Under the pieces are notes generated by a model. It did no database searches, was not told the DNA's origin, and worked only from the letters and a program-made list of their open reading frames with translations. From DASQYE01 sp035940775 (GTDB lineage Bacteria > Acidobacteriota > Blastocatellia > Pyrinomonadales > Pyrinomonadaceae): a DNA stretch of 64,000 bases. Both the position numbers and the translations under genes were made by a program. How positions within the stretch are numbered: position 1 is the stretch's first letter; every line of letters starts with the position of its first letter. The DNA lies in assembly GCA_035940775.1 (NCBI GenBank), contig DASZEN010000017.1, positions 259,467-323,466 of the forward strand, read 5' to 3'. Positions 44,935 through 53,248 of the stretch are shown one piece after another.

Positions 44935-44980
44935 GAGCCTCAATTATTCCCGTACATCCGCCGACGGTAAATTGAGGCTC
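44935..44980. terminator. Hairpin between rplQ and accB
   Basis: GAGCCTCAATT at 44935-44945 pairs perfectly with AATTGAGGCTC at 44970-44980; inner bases add partial pairing. It probably ends the ribosomal super-operon, but no T-run of note follows. Confidence 0.55.
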
Positions 44981-45079
44981 GCGGTCGGCTCTTTTGCGCG
45001 CCCTTAGGGCCTCCGCTCGGAAAGAGAGGGGCGCGCGCGCCAGGGCTCGATTGATACAACGCTCTCTGCGCTACAACTA

Positions 45080-45814
45080 CTATTCAGTATCTTTTTCAGC
45101 GGCTGTCGATTCCGTCTTGCGCGCGCGTCGTCCGCCCTTCGGCTTCTGATCCTCCGTCTGATCGTCGGTCGGGGCAACACCGCCGCCGCGCGCCTCTGTC
45201 GTCTCTTCCTTCTCGAAGGTCTTGTCCGCTTTCCTGCCGCCGCGACGCCCGCCCTCGGCCCCCTTCGTCTCGCTTGCTTTGGCCGTCTTCTTCTTACCCG
45301 TAGTCGCAGCTTTGGACTTCTTCGTGGCGGCCTCGATGCTGGCGCGCTCGCGCGGGTTATCGACAAGCTCTATGATCGCCAGCTCCGCGTTATCGCCGTC
45401 GCGATGGCCGAGCTTGATGATGCGCGTATAACCGCCCTGACGGTCTTTAAAGCGCTCGCCCAACTCGTCAAAGAGGCGCTTCAGGGCCAGCACGCCAGCC
45501 GTGCGCGGAGCGCGAGCCTGACCGCGCCGCCCGGCCGAAGGAGCCTGCTGGCGATTGCCGGAGTGGAAGAAGGAGGCCGCCTGACGGCGCAGGTGTACCG
45601 CCTGCACGCCAGCATCCTCGCCCTCCAGGCCCTGCGCGCGGCGCGACAGCGTGATCGCGCGCTCGACGAACGGGCGCAACTCCTTTGCCTTCGGCAGAGT
45701 CGTAATAATGCGCTCGTCGTGCGCGTTAATCAATGAGGTCGCGAGGTTGCGCAGCATAGACATGCGGTGCGCCGTCGTGCGGCCCAGTTTGCGATGTGCC
45801 TTTAGGTGTCTCAT
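45080..45814 (-). CDS. rplQ: Ribosomal protein bL17, extended
   Basis: 244 residues, about twice the usual length. The core (MRHLKAHRKLGRTTAHRMSMLRNLATSLI ... RIIKLGHRDGDNAELAIIEL) is split by about 25 extra residues (HSGNRQQAPSAGRRGQARAP) and followed by a 75-residue Lys/Glu/Gly tail that looks disordered. It is last in the alpha operon behind rpoA. Confidence 0.96.
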   Translation of the reverse strand: MRHLKAHRKLGRTTAHRMSMLRNLATSLINAHDERIITTLPKAKELRPFVERAITLSRRAQGLEGEDAGVQAVHLRRQAASFFHSGNRQQAPSAGRRGQARAPRTAGVLALKRLFDELGERFKDRQGGYTRIIKLGHRDGDNAELAIIELVDNPRERASIEAATKKSKAATTGKKKTAKASETKGAEGGRRGGRKADKTFEKEETTEARGGGVAPTDDQTEDQKPKGGRRARKTESTAAEKDTE

Positions 45815-45819
45815 GATCT

Positions 45820-45905
45820 TAGATTCCGGATTCCGGATGGCGGATTAACGAACGGATTGAACCCGATGATCGGGCTCTTCAATCCAAATGTTCCGAAATC
45901 CGCTC
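45820..45905. repeat. Heptad hairpin element (GATTCCG type) between rpoA and rplQ
   Basis: The left arm holds GATTCCG-GATTCCG-GATGGCG-GATTAAC; the right arm TTCAATC-CAAATGT-TCCGAAA-TCCGCTC. Their complement gives an imperfect hairpin. Confidence 0.82.
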
Positions 45906-45918
45906 GCCGAAAAGCGCC

Positions 45919-46974
45919 TTATTCTTCTTCGTCCGTGTCGTCGTAATCGCTCAGGTCGCCGTCGCGCCCGCCCGTGCCCGGAATCGGATTGCCCTGCGCG
46001 TCGAACTCCATTCCGAAATCGAGGCCCATGCCGTTCAGAATGTCCTTGATCTCGTTCAGTGATTTCTTGCCGAAGTTCTTGGTCGCGAGCATCTCGCGCT
46101 CGCTACGCTGAACCAGATCGCGTATGGTGCGAATGTCGGCGTTCTTCAGGCAGTTGTACGAGCGCACACTGAGTTCCAGCTCGTCCACCGAGCGATCAAG
46201 CTGATCGTTGCGCGGCAGCGGCGGCCGTTCCATGTTGGCGTAGGCGAAGTCGTCCGTGTCCTCCTCAAAGTTGATGAAGATGGACATGTGATCCTTGATG
46301 AGCTTGGCCGCGAGGCCAATCGCGTCGTCCGGTTTCACGGAGCCGTCCGTCCAGACCTCTATGGTCAGCTTGTCGAACTCCGTATTCTGGCCCAGGCGCG
46401 CGGCCTCAACCGTATAGTTCACCTTCTTGACGGGCGTGTGAACCGAGTCGACCGGAATGTATCCCAAAGACAGGTCTTCGTCGAAGTTGCGTTCGGCCGA
46501 TACGTAACCGCGCCCGCGCTTCAAGCGCATCTCGATACGAAGCGAGCCGCCTTCGCTGACCGTGGCGATATGAACATTCGGGTCGAGCACCTCAACGTCG
46601 GCATCCGCCTCGATGTCGCCGGAGGTGACTTCGCCCGCGCTGTCCCTGGTGATCGTCAGCGTCTTCGCCTCGCTCCCGTGCAGCGTGAATGGAACCTGCT
46701 TCAAATTCAGGATCACGTCGGTCGCGTCCTCGACGACGCCGTTGATGGACGAAAATTCGTGCTCGACGCCTTCGATCTTGACGGCGGTGATGGCCGCGCC
46801 CTCAATCGAAGAGAGCAGCGCGCGCCTGAGAGAGTTGCCGACTGTAGTACCGAAACCGCGCTCGAAGGGCTGCGCCGAAAACCGCCCGTAGCGGTCGGTC
46901 ATCGTGTCCGTATCAGCCGCCAGGCGGCGTGGCATTTGAAAACCTGTCCAGAGATTATTTTGATCCATAGCCAT
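45919..46974 (-). CDS. rpoA: RNA polymerase alpha subunit
   Basis: 351 residues. The N-terminal assembly domain contains FERGFGTTVGNSLRRALLSSIEGAAITAVKIEGVEHEFSSI. The C-terminal domain (about 275-325) binds UP elements and activators (ELSVRSYNCLKNADIRTIRDLV ... GKKSLNEI). A Gly/Asp-rich tail ends in DDTDEEE. The start is ATG at 46974; another ATG two codons on is possible. Confidence 0.98.
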   Translation of the reverse strand: MAMDQNNLWTGFQMPRRLAADTDTMTDRYGRFSAQPFERGFGTTVGNSLRRALLSSIEGAAITAVKIEGVEHEFSSINGVVEDATDVILNLKQVPFTLHGSEAKTLTITRDSAGEVTSGDIEADADVEVLDPNVHIATVSEGGSLRIEMRLKRGRGYVSAERNFDEDLSLGYIPVDSVHTPVKKVNYTVEAARLGQNTEFDKLTIEVWTDGSVKPDDAIGLAAKLIKDHMSIFINFEEDTDDFAYANMERPPLPRNDQLDRSVDELELSVRSYNCLKNADIRTIRDLVQRSEREMLATKNFGKKSLNEIKDILNGMGLDFGMEFDAQGNPIPGTGGRDGDLSDYDDTDEEE

Positions 46975-47075
46975 AATGTTTCGTCCGAAATTACATCCTT
47001 AAAAATTGCAGGGGCGGCATCCGGGTTCTCTTAAAAGCCTGCGGCCTCCGGCAAGCGCAACCAAAGAGAAGGTGT

Positions 47076-47113
47076 GCGCGCGCCGCCGTAACGCTTCGCG
47101 GCGCGGCGCGCGC
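47076..47113. other. GC hairpin between rpsD and rpoA
   Basis: GCGCGCGCCGC (47076-47086) pairs exactly with GCGGCGCGCGC (47103-47113). It is not of the heptad type. It could mark processing or attenuation within the operon. Confidence 0.55.
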
Positions 47114-47121
47114 TTTCTCGA

Positions 47122-47763
47122 TTACTTGCTATAAAGCTCGACGATCAATTGCTCGTTGATCGAGCGGTCAATATCGGCGCGCGACGGAAGCGTGGCGATA
47201 CGCACGCTCATATCGACGCCGTCCACCGGCGCAATCCAGGAGGGGCGACCGCGTCCGGCAGCCGTCTGCCACGCGCCCTCGACGTGCGGATTCCTGCGGC
47301 TCGCTTCCTTGATGGTGATCGTATCGGCGGGCTTGACCTGGAAAGAGGGGATGTCAACCTTGCGCCCGTTGACTTCGACGTGGCCGTGATTGACGAGCTG
47401 GCGCGCCTGCCGCCGCGAGGTCGAAAAACCGGCGCGGTAGACGGCGTTATCCAGACGGCGCTCAAGCAGGAACAGAAGGTTCTCGCCCGTGATGCCCTTC
47501 TGGCGCGCGGCCCGCTCGAAGTAGTTGCGGAATTGACCTTCGAGGATAAAATAGATGCGTTTGACCTTCTGCTTCTCGCGCAACTGCTGGCCGTAGCCGA
47601 CGAGCGCCTTGCCGCGACGAAGACTGTTGCCGTGCTGTCCGGGCGGCTGTGTGCCGCGCTTCTCAATCGGACACGAGGGCTTGTAACAACGGTCGCCCTT
47701 GAGGAAAAGTTTTGCGCCTTCGCGGCGGCACAAACGGCACACCGCATCTCTATACCTAGCCAC
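47122..47763 (-). CDS. rpsD: Ribosomal protein uS4, zinc-binding type
   Basis: 213 residues. The N-terminal CRLCRREG and CYKPSC cysteines (residues 9, 12, 26 and 31) make the C+ zinc form. The S4 RNA-binding domain follows (RLDNAVYRAGFSTSRRQARQLVNHGHVEVNG). It starts 30S assembly at 16S h3/h4 and may repress this operon. Confidence 0.98.
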   Translation of the reverse strand: MARYRDAVCRLCRREGAKLFLKGDRCYKPSCPIEKRGTQPPGQHGNSLRRGKALVGYGQQLREKQKVKRIYFILEGQFRNYFERAARQKGITGENLLFLLERRLDNAVYRAGFSTSRRQARQLVNHGHVEVNGRKVDIPSFQVKPADTITIKEASRRNPHVEGAWQTAAGRGRPSWIAPVDGVDMSVRIATLPSRADIDRSINEQLIVELYSK

Positions 47764-47884
47764 TTCTTTTTTCGCCTCCGGTCTATCTGCTAGACGGAAA
47801 AGTTTACAGGCTCGGGCGCTTCCCCTCTCCCGGCGGGAGGAGCAGCGCCTCGGCGGCCCTTCATCCTTTAGGTTAATTCAATTG

Positions 47885-47947
47885 CTGAATGCGTATTGGA
47901 AAGCCAATCGCTTGAATCCGAAATCCGCATTCCACCTTCCAAACTCG
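47885..47947. repeat. Degenerate heptad element between rpsK and rpsD
   Basis: The right arm GAATCCG-AAATCCG-CATTCCA-CCTTCCA-AACTCGC is clear and runs up to the rpsK stop. The left arm (GAATGCG-TATTGGA) is eroded. Confidence 0.6.
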
Positions 47948-48349
47948 CTAGACTCTGCGCCGCTTCGGCGGGCGGCAGCCGTTGTGCGGAATGGGCGTCG
48001 TGTCGCGAATCGTCGTGACGCGAATGCCCGCGTTGTTGATGGCGCGGATGGCCGACTCGCGACCGCCGCCCGGCCCCTTAACGCGCACTTCACACTGCTG
48101 CATGCCAGCCTCTTTGGCCTTGTTCGCGGCCTCGTAAGCGGCCTGCTGCGCGGCGAAGGGAGTGCCCTTGCGCGACCCACGGAATCCGCGCGCGCCCGAA
48201 GAGGACTGCGCGATCAGGTTTCCTTCCAGGTCTGTGATCGAGATCATCGTGTTGTTGAAAGACGCCGCGATGTACGCGATGCCGTTCGGGATATTCTTCT
48301 TCTCTTTCTTGCGAAAGACCTTCTTTTTTCCGCCTGCTGCTTTTGCCAT
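47948..48349 (-). CDS. rpsK: Ribosomal protein uS11
   Basis: 133 residues, with HIP-type core IAYIAASFNNTMISITDLEGN and the basic C-terminus PIPHNGCRPPKRRRV. It lies in the 30S platform. The N-terminus carries an extra Lys-rich segment. Between rpsM and rpsD. Confidence 0.98.
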   Translation of the reverse strand: MAKAAGGKKKVFRKKEKKNIPNGIAYIAASFNNTMISITDLEGNLIAQSSSGARGFRGSRKGTPFAAQQAAYEAANKAKEAGMQQCEVRVKGPGGGRESAIRAINNAGIRVTTIRDTTPIPHNGCRPPKRRRV

Positions 48350-48359
48350 AAATTCAACT

Positions 48360-48422
48360 CAGGTGTCGGGAGTCAGGGGTCAGTAAAAGCCTTTCACAGG
48401 CCCCCGAACCCCCAGCCCCTAT
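48360..48422. repeat. Heptad hairpin element (GGGGTCA type) between rpsM and rpsK
   Basis: The left arm AGGTGTC-GGGAGTC-AGGGGTC-AG faces the right arm CCCGAAC-CCCCAGC-CCCTATC. The centre matches the reverse complement of the element between rpsN and rplE (CAGTAAAA, then CTTTC). Confidence 0.87.
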
Positions 48423-48425
48423 CTG

Positions 48426-48809
48426 TTATTTCTTGCCGGGCGCTTTCTTCTTCGCGATGGTGGCGCGGCGCGGCCCCTTGCGCGTGCGCGCGTTGGTGTG
48501 AGTCCGTTGTCCACGCACGGGCAATCCCCGGCGGTGGCGCAAACCTCTGTACGCTCCTATGTCCATCAATCGCTTGATGTCCATCTGGACGCGTTTGCGC
48601 AGGTCGCCCTCGATCTCGCCCTGCGTGTCGATGATGGAACGGATGCGACCAAGCTCGTCCTCGTTCAAATCCTTGACGCGCGTATCAAGCCCGACCTGTG
48701 CCTCTTGCAGAATCGAGGTCGCGCGCGAGCGTCCGATGCCGTAAATATAAGTGAGGCCAATCTGCGCGCGCTTGTTGGGCGGAAGATCAACTCCAGCTAC
48801 ACGAGCCAT
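48426..48809 (-). CDS. rpsM: Ribosomal protein uS13
   Basis: 127 residues: MARVAGVDLPPNKRAQIGLTYIYGIG, then the helix-turn-helix and the GLRHRRGLPVRGQRTHTNARTRKGP block that contacts the P-site tRNA. Head of the 30S subunit. The C-terminus KKKAPGKK is usual. Confidence 0.98.
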   Translation of the reverse strand: MARVAGVDLPPNKRAQIGLTYIYGIGRSRATSILQEAQVGLDTRVKDLNEDELGRIRSIIDTQGEIEGDLRKRVQMDIKRLMDIGAYRGLRHRRGLPVRGQRTHTNARTRKGPRRATIAKKKAPGKK

Positions 48810-48824
48810 GCTTTCTCTCCATTT

Positions 48825-48901
48825 CGGATTGCCCGGGTTCGTAAGCGGCGCATTTGATAGACGCCTTTTAAATTCCGCCGCTTCCGAACTCAGGCAATCG
48901 G
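48825..48901. other. 32-bp imperfect hairpin between rpmJ and rpsM
   Basis: 48825-48855 and 48870-48901 pair with about six mismatches around a 14-nt loop. It occupies most of the spacer and lacks an obvious heptad period, so it may be an eroded member of the repeat family or a separate structure. Confidence 0.7.
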
Positions 48902-48909
48902 CAGTTCTT

Positions 48910-49023
48910 TTATCCCTGACGCTGTTTATGCTTCGGATTGGTGCAGATCACCCTGACCACACCCTTGCGGTGAATAATCTTGCAGTTATCGCACATCTTT
49001 TTAACTGAAGCTCGCACTTTCAT
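48910..49023 (-). CDS. rpmJ: Ribosomal protein bL36
   Basis: 37 residues from ATG at 49023: MKVRASVKKMCDNCKIIHRKG ending CTNPKHKQRQG. Cys11, Cys14, Cys27 and His32 make the zinc-binding form. It sits in the usual place between infA and rpsM. Confidence 0.97.
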   Translation of the reverse strand: MKVRASVKKMCDNCKIIHRKGVVRVICTNPKHKQRQG

Positions 49024-49058
49024 CTTCTCGGCCCCCGGCCTTCCCTAATCTTCGGCCT

Positions 49059-49280
49059 CTATTTGTAGCGGTAAGTTATCCGACCGCGATTCAGGTCATA
49101 AGGCGAAAGCTCGACGAGCACGCGGTCGCCGGGAAGAATACGTATGAAGTGCTTGCGCATCTTGCCAGAGATATGCGCAAGCACCTGATGCTGATTATCC
49201 TCTAATTCGACGCGAAACATGGCGTTCGGCAGGGTCTCCAGCACCTTCGCCATGACTTCTATCGCCTCTTCCTTCGCCAT
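49059..49280 (-). CDS. infA: Translation initiation factor IF-1
   Basis: 73 residues from ATG at 49280 (MAKEEAIEVMAKVLETLPNAMF); upstream open frame is ignored because the protein is full length here. S1-like OB fold (RVLVELSPYDLNRGRITYRYK). It binds the ribosomal A site with IF-2 and IF-3. A strong promoter lies about 45 nt upstream. Confidence 0.98.
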   Translation of the reverse strand: MAKEEAIEVMAKVLETLPNAMFRVELEDNQHQVLAHISGKMRKHFIRILPGDRVLVELSPYDLNRGRITYRYK

Positions 49281-49323
49281 ACCGTCTAAATGATAAAATT
49301 TTGCCTCCACCGACAAACTGTGA

Positions 49324-49352
49324 ATAGTAGCATGCGCCCGGCGTTTTGCCAA
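49324..49352 (-). promoter_or_regulatory. Internal sigma-70 promoter before infA
   Basis: Minus strand TTGGCA (49347-49352), exactly 17 nt, TACTAT (49324-49329). It would drive infA-rpmJ-rpsM-rpsK-rpsD-rpoA-rplQ separately from the upstream spc genes. Confidence 0.7.
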
Positions 49353-49378
49353 GTCGCCAGCGGCGGCGCTTAAACCCC

Positions 49379-50164
49379 TTACACGCTGGCCACTTCGGGC
49401 TGTTTTTCGACCGCCTCCGCGACGCGCGTGAAGACCTCGGGCCCGTCTTCGGTGATCGCTATGGTATGCTCGCAATGGGCGCTCGGTTTCCCGTCAATCG
49501 TCACCACAGTCCAGCCGTCCTTAAGCACTTTCGTCAAGTGCGTGCCCATATTGACCATCGGCTCGACGGCGAAAACATAGCCGTTTTTGATCTTCGCCCC
49601 CTTGCCCGGCGTCCCGTAATTCGGAATCTGCGGGTCTTCGTGCATCCTTCGACCGATGCCATGCCCGACGTAGTCGCGCACCACCGTATAGCCGTGCGCC
49701 TCGGCGTGCTGCTGCACGGCCCAGCCGATATCGCCGAGGTGTTTGCCCTCCCGGCACTGCTCGATGGCGCGCTCAAGACACTCCTCTGTGACGCGGATCA
49801 GCTTGAGCAGCTCTTCTGAGACGCGGCCCACCGGAACTGTTATCGCCGTGTCGCCGACAAAGCCTCCGAGCGTCGCCCCACAGTCTATGGAGAAGATGTC
49901 GCCCTGCTTCAGCTTATAGTTAGAGGGAAAGCCGTGCACGACCTGTTCGTTGACCGAAGCGCAGATCGAGAAAGGAAAGCCGTGGTAGCCCTTAAAGGTC
50001 GGCAGCGCGCCGCCGTCGCGGATCATCTTTTCCGCGGCGGCGTCGATCTCAAGCGTCGTTACGCCCGGCTCGACCATCCGGCGCAGCTCCTGTAGGACGC
50101 GCCCGACCAGTTGACCGGCGGCGCGCATCTTCTCCAACTCTTTTCTGGACTTTCCAATAATCAT
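49379..50164 (-). CDS. map: Type I methionine aminopeptidase
   Basis: 261 residues from ATG at 50164 (MIIGKSRKELEKMRAAGQ). Metal ligands are in SIDCGATLGGFVGDTAITVPVG (two Asp), GHGIGRRMHEDP (His) and the later Glu residues (FAVEPMV, AHCEHTIAI). It removes the initiator methionine. Placed after adk as in many bacteria. Confidence 0.97.
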   Translation of the reverse strand: MIIGKSRKELEKMRAAGQLVGRVLQELRRMVEPGVTTLEIDAAAEKMIRDGGALPTFKGYHGFPFSICASVNEQVVHGFPSNYKLKQGDIFSIDCGATLGGFVGDTAITVPVGRVSEELLKLIRVTEECLERAIEQCREGKHLGDIGWAVQQHAEAHGYTVVRDYVGHGIGRRMHEDPQIPNYGTPGKGAKIKNGYVFAVEPMVNMGTHLTKVLKDGWTVVTIDGKPSAHCEHTIAITEDGPEVFTRVAEAVEKQPEVASV

Positions 50165-50170
50165 CAGAAC

Positions 50171-50244
50171 GTGACCACGTGTGACGAATGAGCGGGCGCG
50201 CTCGCGAAACCTTCTCTCTCCCTCTCTGGCGCGCGAGCGCGTCA
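50171..50244. repeat. Heptad-like hairpin between adk and map
   Basis: GTGACGA-ATGAGCG-GGCGCGC on the left pairs with GGCGCGCGAGCGCGTCAC on the right. The adk stop codon (50242-50244) lies at the outer end of the right arm. The heptad period is weaker than elsewhere. Confidence 0.6.
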
Positions 50245-50898
50245 CTGATCGCTTTTCACTATCCTTTCAACGTCGGCGTAGATCGATTCCGGGTCGCGCG
50301 TGCCGTCAACACGATGCAGGCGGTGCGACGCCTCGTAATAATCGAGCAGTGGACGCGTATCGCGCTCGTAGGTGGCGAGACGCGCCTGGATCGTCTCGGG
50401 CTGATCGTCGGCGCGATGATTCAACTGCACTTCGGGATGAAAATCGCAGACGTTGTCGTTTTTCGGCGGCTTGAAATAGATGTTGTAAATCTCGTTGCAG
50501 ACGGGGCAGTTGCGCCGCCCGGTCATGCGCTTTTCAAGCAGCTCGAAGGGCACGTCAACCAGTATGGCCTGAATCTTTTTGCCCTGTTCGACGGCCAGTT
50601 TTTCGAGCATCGCGGCCTGCGCCGTCGTGCGCGGAAAGCCGTCCAGAATGTAGCCCCGCTTGCAGTCTTCACGCCCCGTGCGCTCGTGAACTACTCGAAT
50701 CGTCAGATCATCGGGCACCAGTTTTCCGGCCAGCATGATGGCGCGCACCTCTTCGGCCAGCGGCGTGCGTTCCTCCTTCAAAGCGCGAAACATGTCGCCC
50801 GTCGAAATCTGCGGCAAGCCCAAACGCTCCTGAAGCAGTCGCGCCTGCGTCCCCTTTCCGGCTCCCGGCGCTCCCATTAAGACGATAATTTTGGACAT
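50242..50898 (-). CDS. adk: Adenylate kinase
   Basis: 218 residues. P-loop GAPGAGKGT (9-17). The NMP-binding part follows, and the long LID with CPVCNEIYN and NVCDFHPEV (three Cys and one His, a likely zinc site). Arg residues of the active site are in GFPRTTAQA and RLATYERDTRPL. It interconverts ATP+AMP and 2 ADP. The C-terminus lies inside a hairpin element. Confidence 0.98.
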   Translation of the reverse strand: MSKIIVLMGAPGAGKGTQARLLQERLGLPQISTGDMFRALKEERTPLAEEVRAIMLAGKLVPDDLTIRVVHERTGREDCKRGYILDGFPRTTAQAAMLEKLAVEQGKKIQAILVDVPFELLEKRMTGRRNCPVCNEIYNIYFKPPKNDNVCDFHPEVQLNHRADDQPETIQARLATYERDTRPLLDYYEASHRLHRVDGTRDPESIYADVERIVKSDQ

Positions 50899-50903
50899 AC
50901 GAT

Positions 50904-50979
50904 AGGGGTCGGGGGCCGGGGGTCAGGGGTCGGTCAGGACGGTTTTTACCGGCCTCTGACTCCCGACACTCGGCCCCTC
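50904..50979. repeat. Heptad hairpin element (GGGGTCG type) between adk and secY
   Basis: Left arm GGGGTCG-GGGGCCG-GGGGTCA-GGGGTCG; right arm CTCTGAC-TCCCGAC-ACTCGGC-CCCTCAG. The left arm also fits a four-tract G-quadruplex with 2-3 nt loops. Confidence 0.92.
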
Positions 50980-50985
50980 AGCTTT

Positions 50986-52404
50986 TCAGGCTCGTCGTCC
51001 GCGCAGGCGTCCGCCCGAGCCGAGAAAGCCTTCGTAGTTTCGCATCACGAGTTGGGCTTCGATCTGTGCGACCGTGTCCATCGCCACGCCGACCAGAATC
51101 AGCAGGCTCGTGCCGCCGAAATAGAACTGGTAGCCCATCCCGGTGGGAATCCACCCGAGGCCGGGAGTGGTGCTGACGAAAGCATCGAGCCTCGCGCCGA
51201 TGAAGGGCAGGCGTGCGACCTTGAAGCCGCTGAGCATGATCTGCGGGACAAAGGCTATGAGCGCAAGGTAGATTGCGCCGACGAACGTGAGCCGCGTCAG
51301 GATCGTATTCAGATATTCGGCGGTCGCGCGACCGGGCCGGATGCCGGGCATAAAGCCGCCATGCTTGCGCAGATTGTCGGCCACCTCTTCGACGTTGAAG
51401 ACAATCGAGACGTAGAAGAAGGTGAAGACGATGATGAGCGTGATGAAGACCAGCTCGTAATACGGATCGCCGCCGTGAAACACCGAGAAGAAGTTGTAAA
51501 TCCTGCTCCACATGGACTGCTGGTTGTTTATATCGGGCGGGAACGCCGAAAAAACCGTCTGCGGCAGCGCGAGCACCGACGAGGCGAAGATGACAGGGAT
51601 GACGCCGCCCATGTTGACCTTCAGCGGCATGGTCGTCTGCTGGCCGCCGACCATCTGACGCCCGACGTGGCGCTTGGCGTAGCTGACGGCGATCTTGCGC
51701 CGCCCGGCCTCGACAAAGACTATGAAGGCGATCAGCACCACGAGTGCGATCACCAGCGCCATGACTCCGATAGTATCCATCACGTCGCCGCCTCTGACGC
51801 GCTCGAAGACCTGAATGACACCGCGCGGCAGGCCGATGATGATGCCCGCGAAGATGAGCAGCGAGATGCCGTTGCCGACGCCGCGCTCCGTAATCTGCTC
51901 GCCGAGCCACATGACGAAGATCGTCCCCGTAGTCAGCGTGATGACGGTCGTGATGAGAAAAGCCTTGCCGGGGTCGCCGACGCCGTTAACCTGTAGCCAG
52001 TGCGCGACGAACGAGGTTTGTATCCCGGCGAGGCCGACCGTCAGGTATCGCGTCCACTGGTTGATCTTCTGGCGGCCCATCTCGCCCTCTTCCTGCAACT
52101 TCTTCAACTGCGGCGAGACGACAGTCATCAATTGCAGGATGATCGAGGCCGTGATGTAGGGCGTGACGCCGAGCGCGAAGACTGAGATGGTGCGGAAGTT
52201 TCCGCCCGAGAACAGATCGAGCACGCTCAGGAGCGTACCGCTCACGTCGTTCCAAACCTGTGCGAGCCGTTCCTGATTGACGCCGGGCACGGAGACGTGC
52301 GCGCCGAGGCGATAGACGGCCAGCAATCCGAGCGTAAAGAAGATACGCTTGCGAAGGTCTGGAACCTGAAACATGTTGCGAACGGCGGCGAGAAACTTAT
52401 CCAT
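50986..52404 (-). CDS. secY: Protein translocase subunit SecY
   Basis: 472 residues from ATG at 52404 (MDKFLAAVRNMFQVPDLRKRIFFTLGLLAVYRLGAHV). About ten membrane helices; conserved cytosolic loops include GMGYQFYFGGTSLLILVGVAMDT. It forms the channel of the Sec export system. An insertion in the loop around DIGGD (PPDINNQQSMWSRIYNFFSVFHGG) is also seen in related phyla. Confidence 0.98.
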   Translation of the reverse strand: MDKFLAAVRNMFQVPDLRKRIFFTLGLLAVYRLGAHVSVPGVNQERLAQVWNDVSGTLLSVLDLFSGGNFRTISVFALGVTPYITASIILQLMTVVSPQLKKLQEEGEMGRQKINQWTRYLTVGLAGIQTSFVAHWLQVNGVGDPGKAFLITTVITLTTGTIFVMWLGEQITERGVGNGISLLIFAGIIIGLPRGVIQVFERVRGGDVMDTIGVMALVIALVVLIAFIVFVEAGRRKIAVSYAKRHVGRQMVGGQQTTMPLKVNMGGVIPVIFASSVLALPQTVFSAFPPDINNQQSMWSRIYNFFSVFHGGDPYYELVFITLIIVFTFFYVSIVFNVEEVADNLRKHGGFMPGIRPGRATAEYLNTILTRLTFVGAIYLALIAFVPQIMLSGFKVARLPFIGARLDAFVSTTPGLGWIPTGMGYQFYFGGTSLLILVGVAMDTVAQIEAQLVMRNYEGFLGSGGRLRGRRA

Positions 52405-52639
52405 AAGATTACCTCTGACCCGTTTGTGTCTCGGACGAAAGTGGGGGCGACCCGCTGAATTATCGCTTTCAGGCCGACCATCACGCAAGTCCGGCCACTG
52501 CGGTTGAAGCGAAACCACCGAAAGCCCTTATATGGTCGGAGGCAAATCCGCTTACGGATTCGCCTCAGCCGGTTACGGGCCCCAGTGGTTTTCAACTACC
52601 GATTGCTTTTCAATCCCGCCCGGCAGCGTCTACTGCTCG

Positions 52640-52663
52640 CTACTACTACTACTCCTACTACTA
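52640..52663 (-). other. Tandem in-frame TAG stop codons after rplO
   Basis: The rplO frame runs into eight codons of which seven are TAG (the fourth is GAG). This triplet microsatellite gives redundant termination. Confidence 0.8.
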
Positions 52664-53152
52664 CTGCTGCGGCTGATCGCCCGTCTCTGCTTGCTGCCCG
52701 CGCGTGATGAGCGTGGCCGCGCCGCCCGCTTTTTCTATCTTCTCGCGCGCGCTCTTTGTAAAGCGATGGGCCGAGATGCGCAGCGCCTTCGAGATGTCGC
52801 CCGTTCCGAGGACGACGACATCGCGCCTTGCCTTTTTAATCAGCCCGCGCTCGTGCAGCAGCTCGGGCGTGACCTCCTCATCGGCGTCGAAATTCTGTTC
52901 GAGCGCCGCGAGGCTGACCTCAATCCACTCTTTCTTAAAGATATTGGTGAAGCCGCGTTTGGGCAGGCGGCGGTGAAGGGGCATCTGTCCGCCCTCAAAA
53001 CCGATCTTGGCCGAGTAGCCGGAACGGGACTTCTGCCCTTTGTTGCCGCGCCCCGCCGTCTTGCCCAGGCCCGAGCCGGGGCCGCGCCCCAACCGCTTCT
53101 TTTTATGCGTCGAGCCTTCCGGCGCGTGTAAGTTATTAAGACCGATAGCCAT
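52661..53152 (-). CDS. rplO: Ribosomal protein uL15
   Basis: 163 residues. N-terminal glycine/lysine-rich arm (HKKKRLGRGPGSGLGKTAGRGNKGQKSRSGY), then the globular part. A Gln-rich tail (GQQAETGDQPQQ) runs directly into the tandem TAG codons. Between rpmD and secY. Confidence 0.97.
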   Translation of the reverse strand: MAIGLNNLHAPEGSTHKKKRLGRGPGSGLGKTAGRGNKGQKSRSGYSAKIGFEGGQMPLHRRLPKRGFTNIFKKEWIEVSLAALEQNFDADEEVTPELLHERGLIKKARRDVVVLGTGDISKALRISAHRFTKSAREKIEKAGGAATLITRGQQAETGDQPQQ

Positions 53153-53166
53153 GATTTACTCCATCA

Positions 53167-53243
53167 AATCGGGGGTCGGGGCAAGGGGGTTCAGGGGCCT
53201 GTAAAAAAACCGTCTTCACCGGCCCCCTGACACCCGGCCCCTT
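53167..53243. repeat. Heptad hairpin element (GGGGTCG type) between rpmD and rplO
   Basis: Left arm with GGTCGGG-GCAAGGG-GGTTCAG, right arm CCGGCCC-CCTGACA-CCCGGCC-CC. A run of seven A lies in the centre (53203-53209). Confidence 0.88.
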
Positions 53244-53248
53244 TTTCC

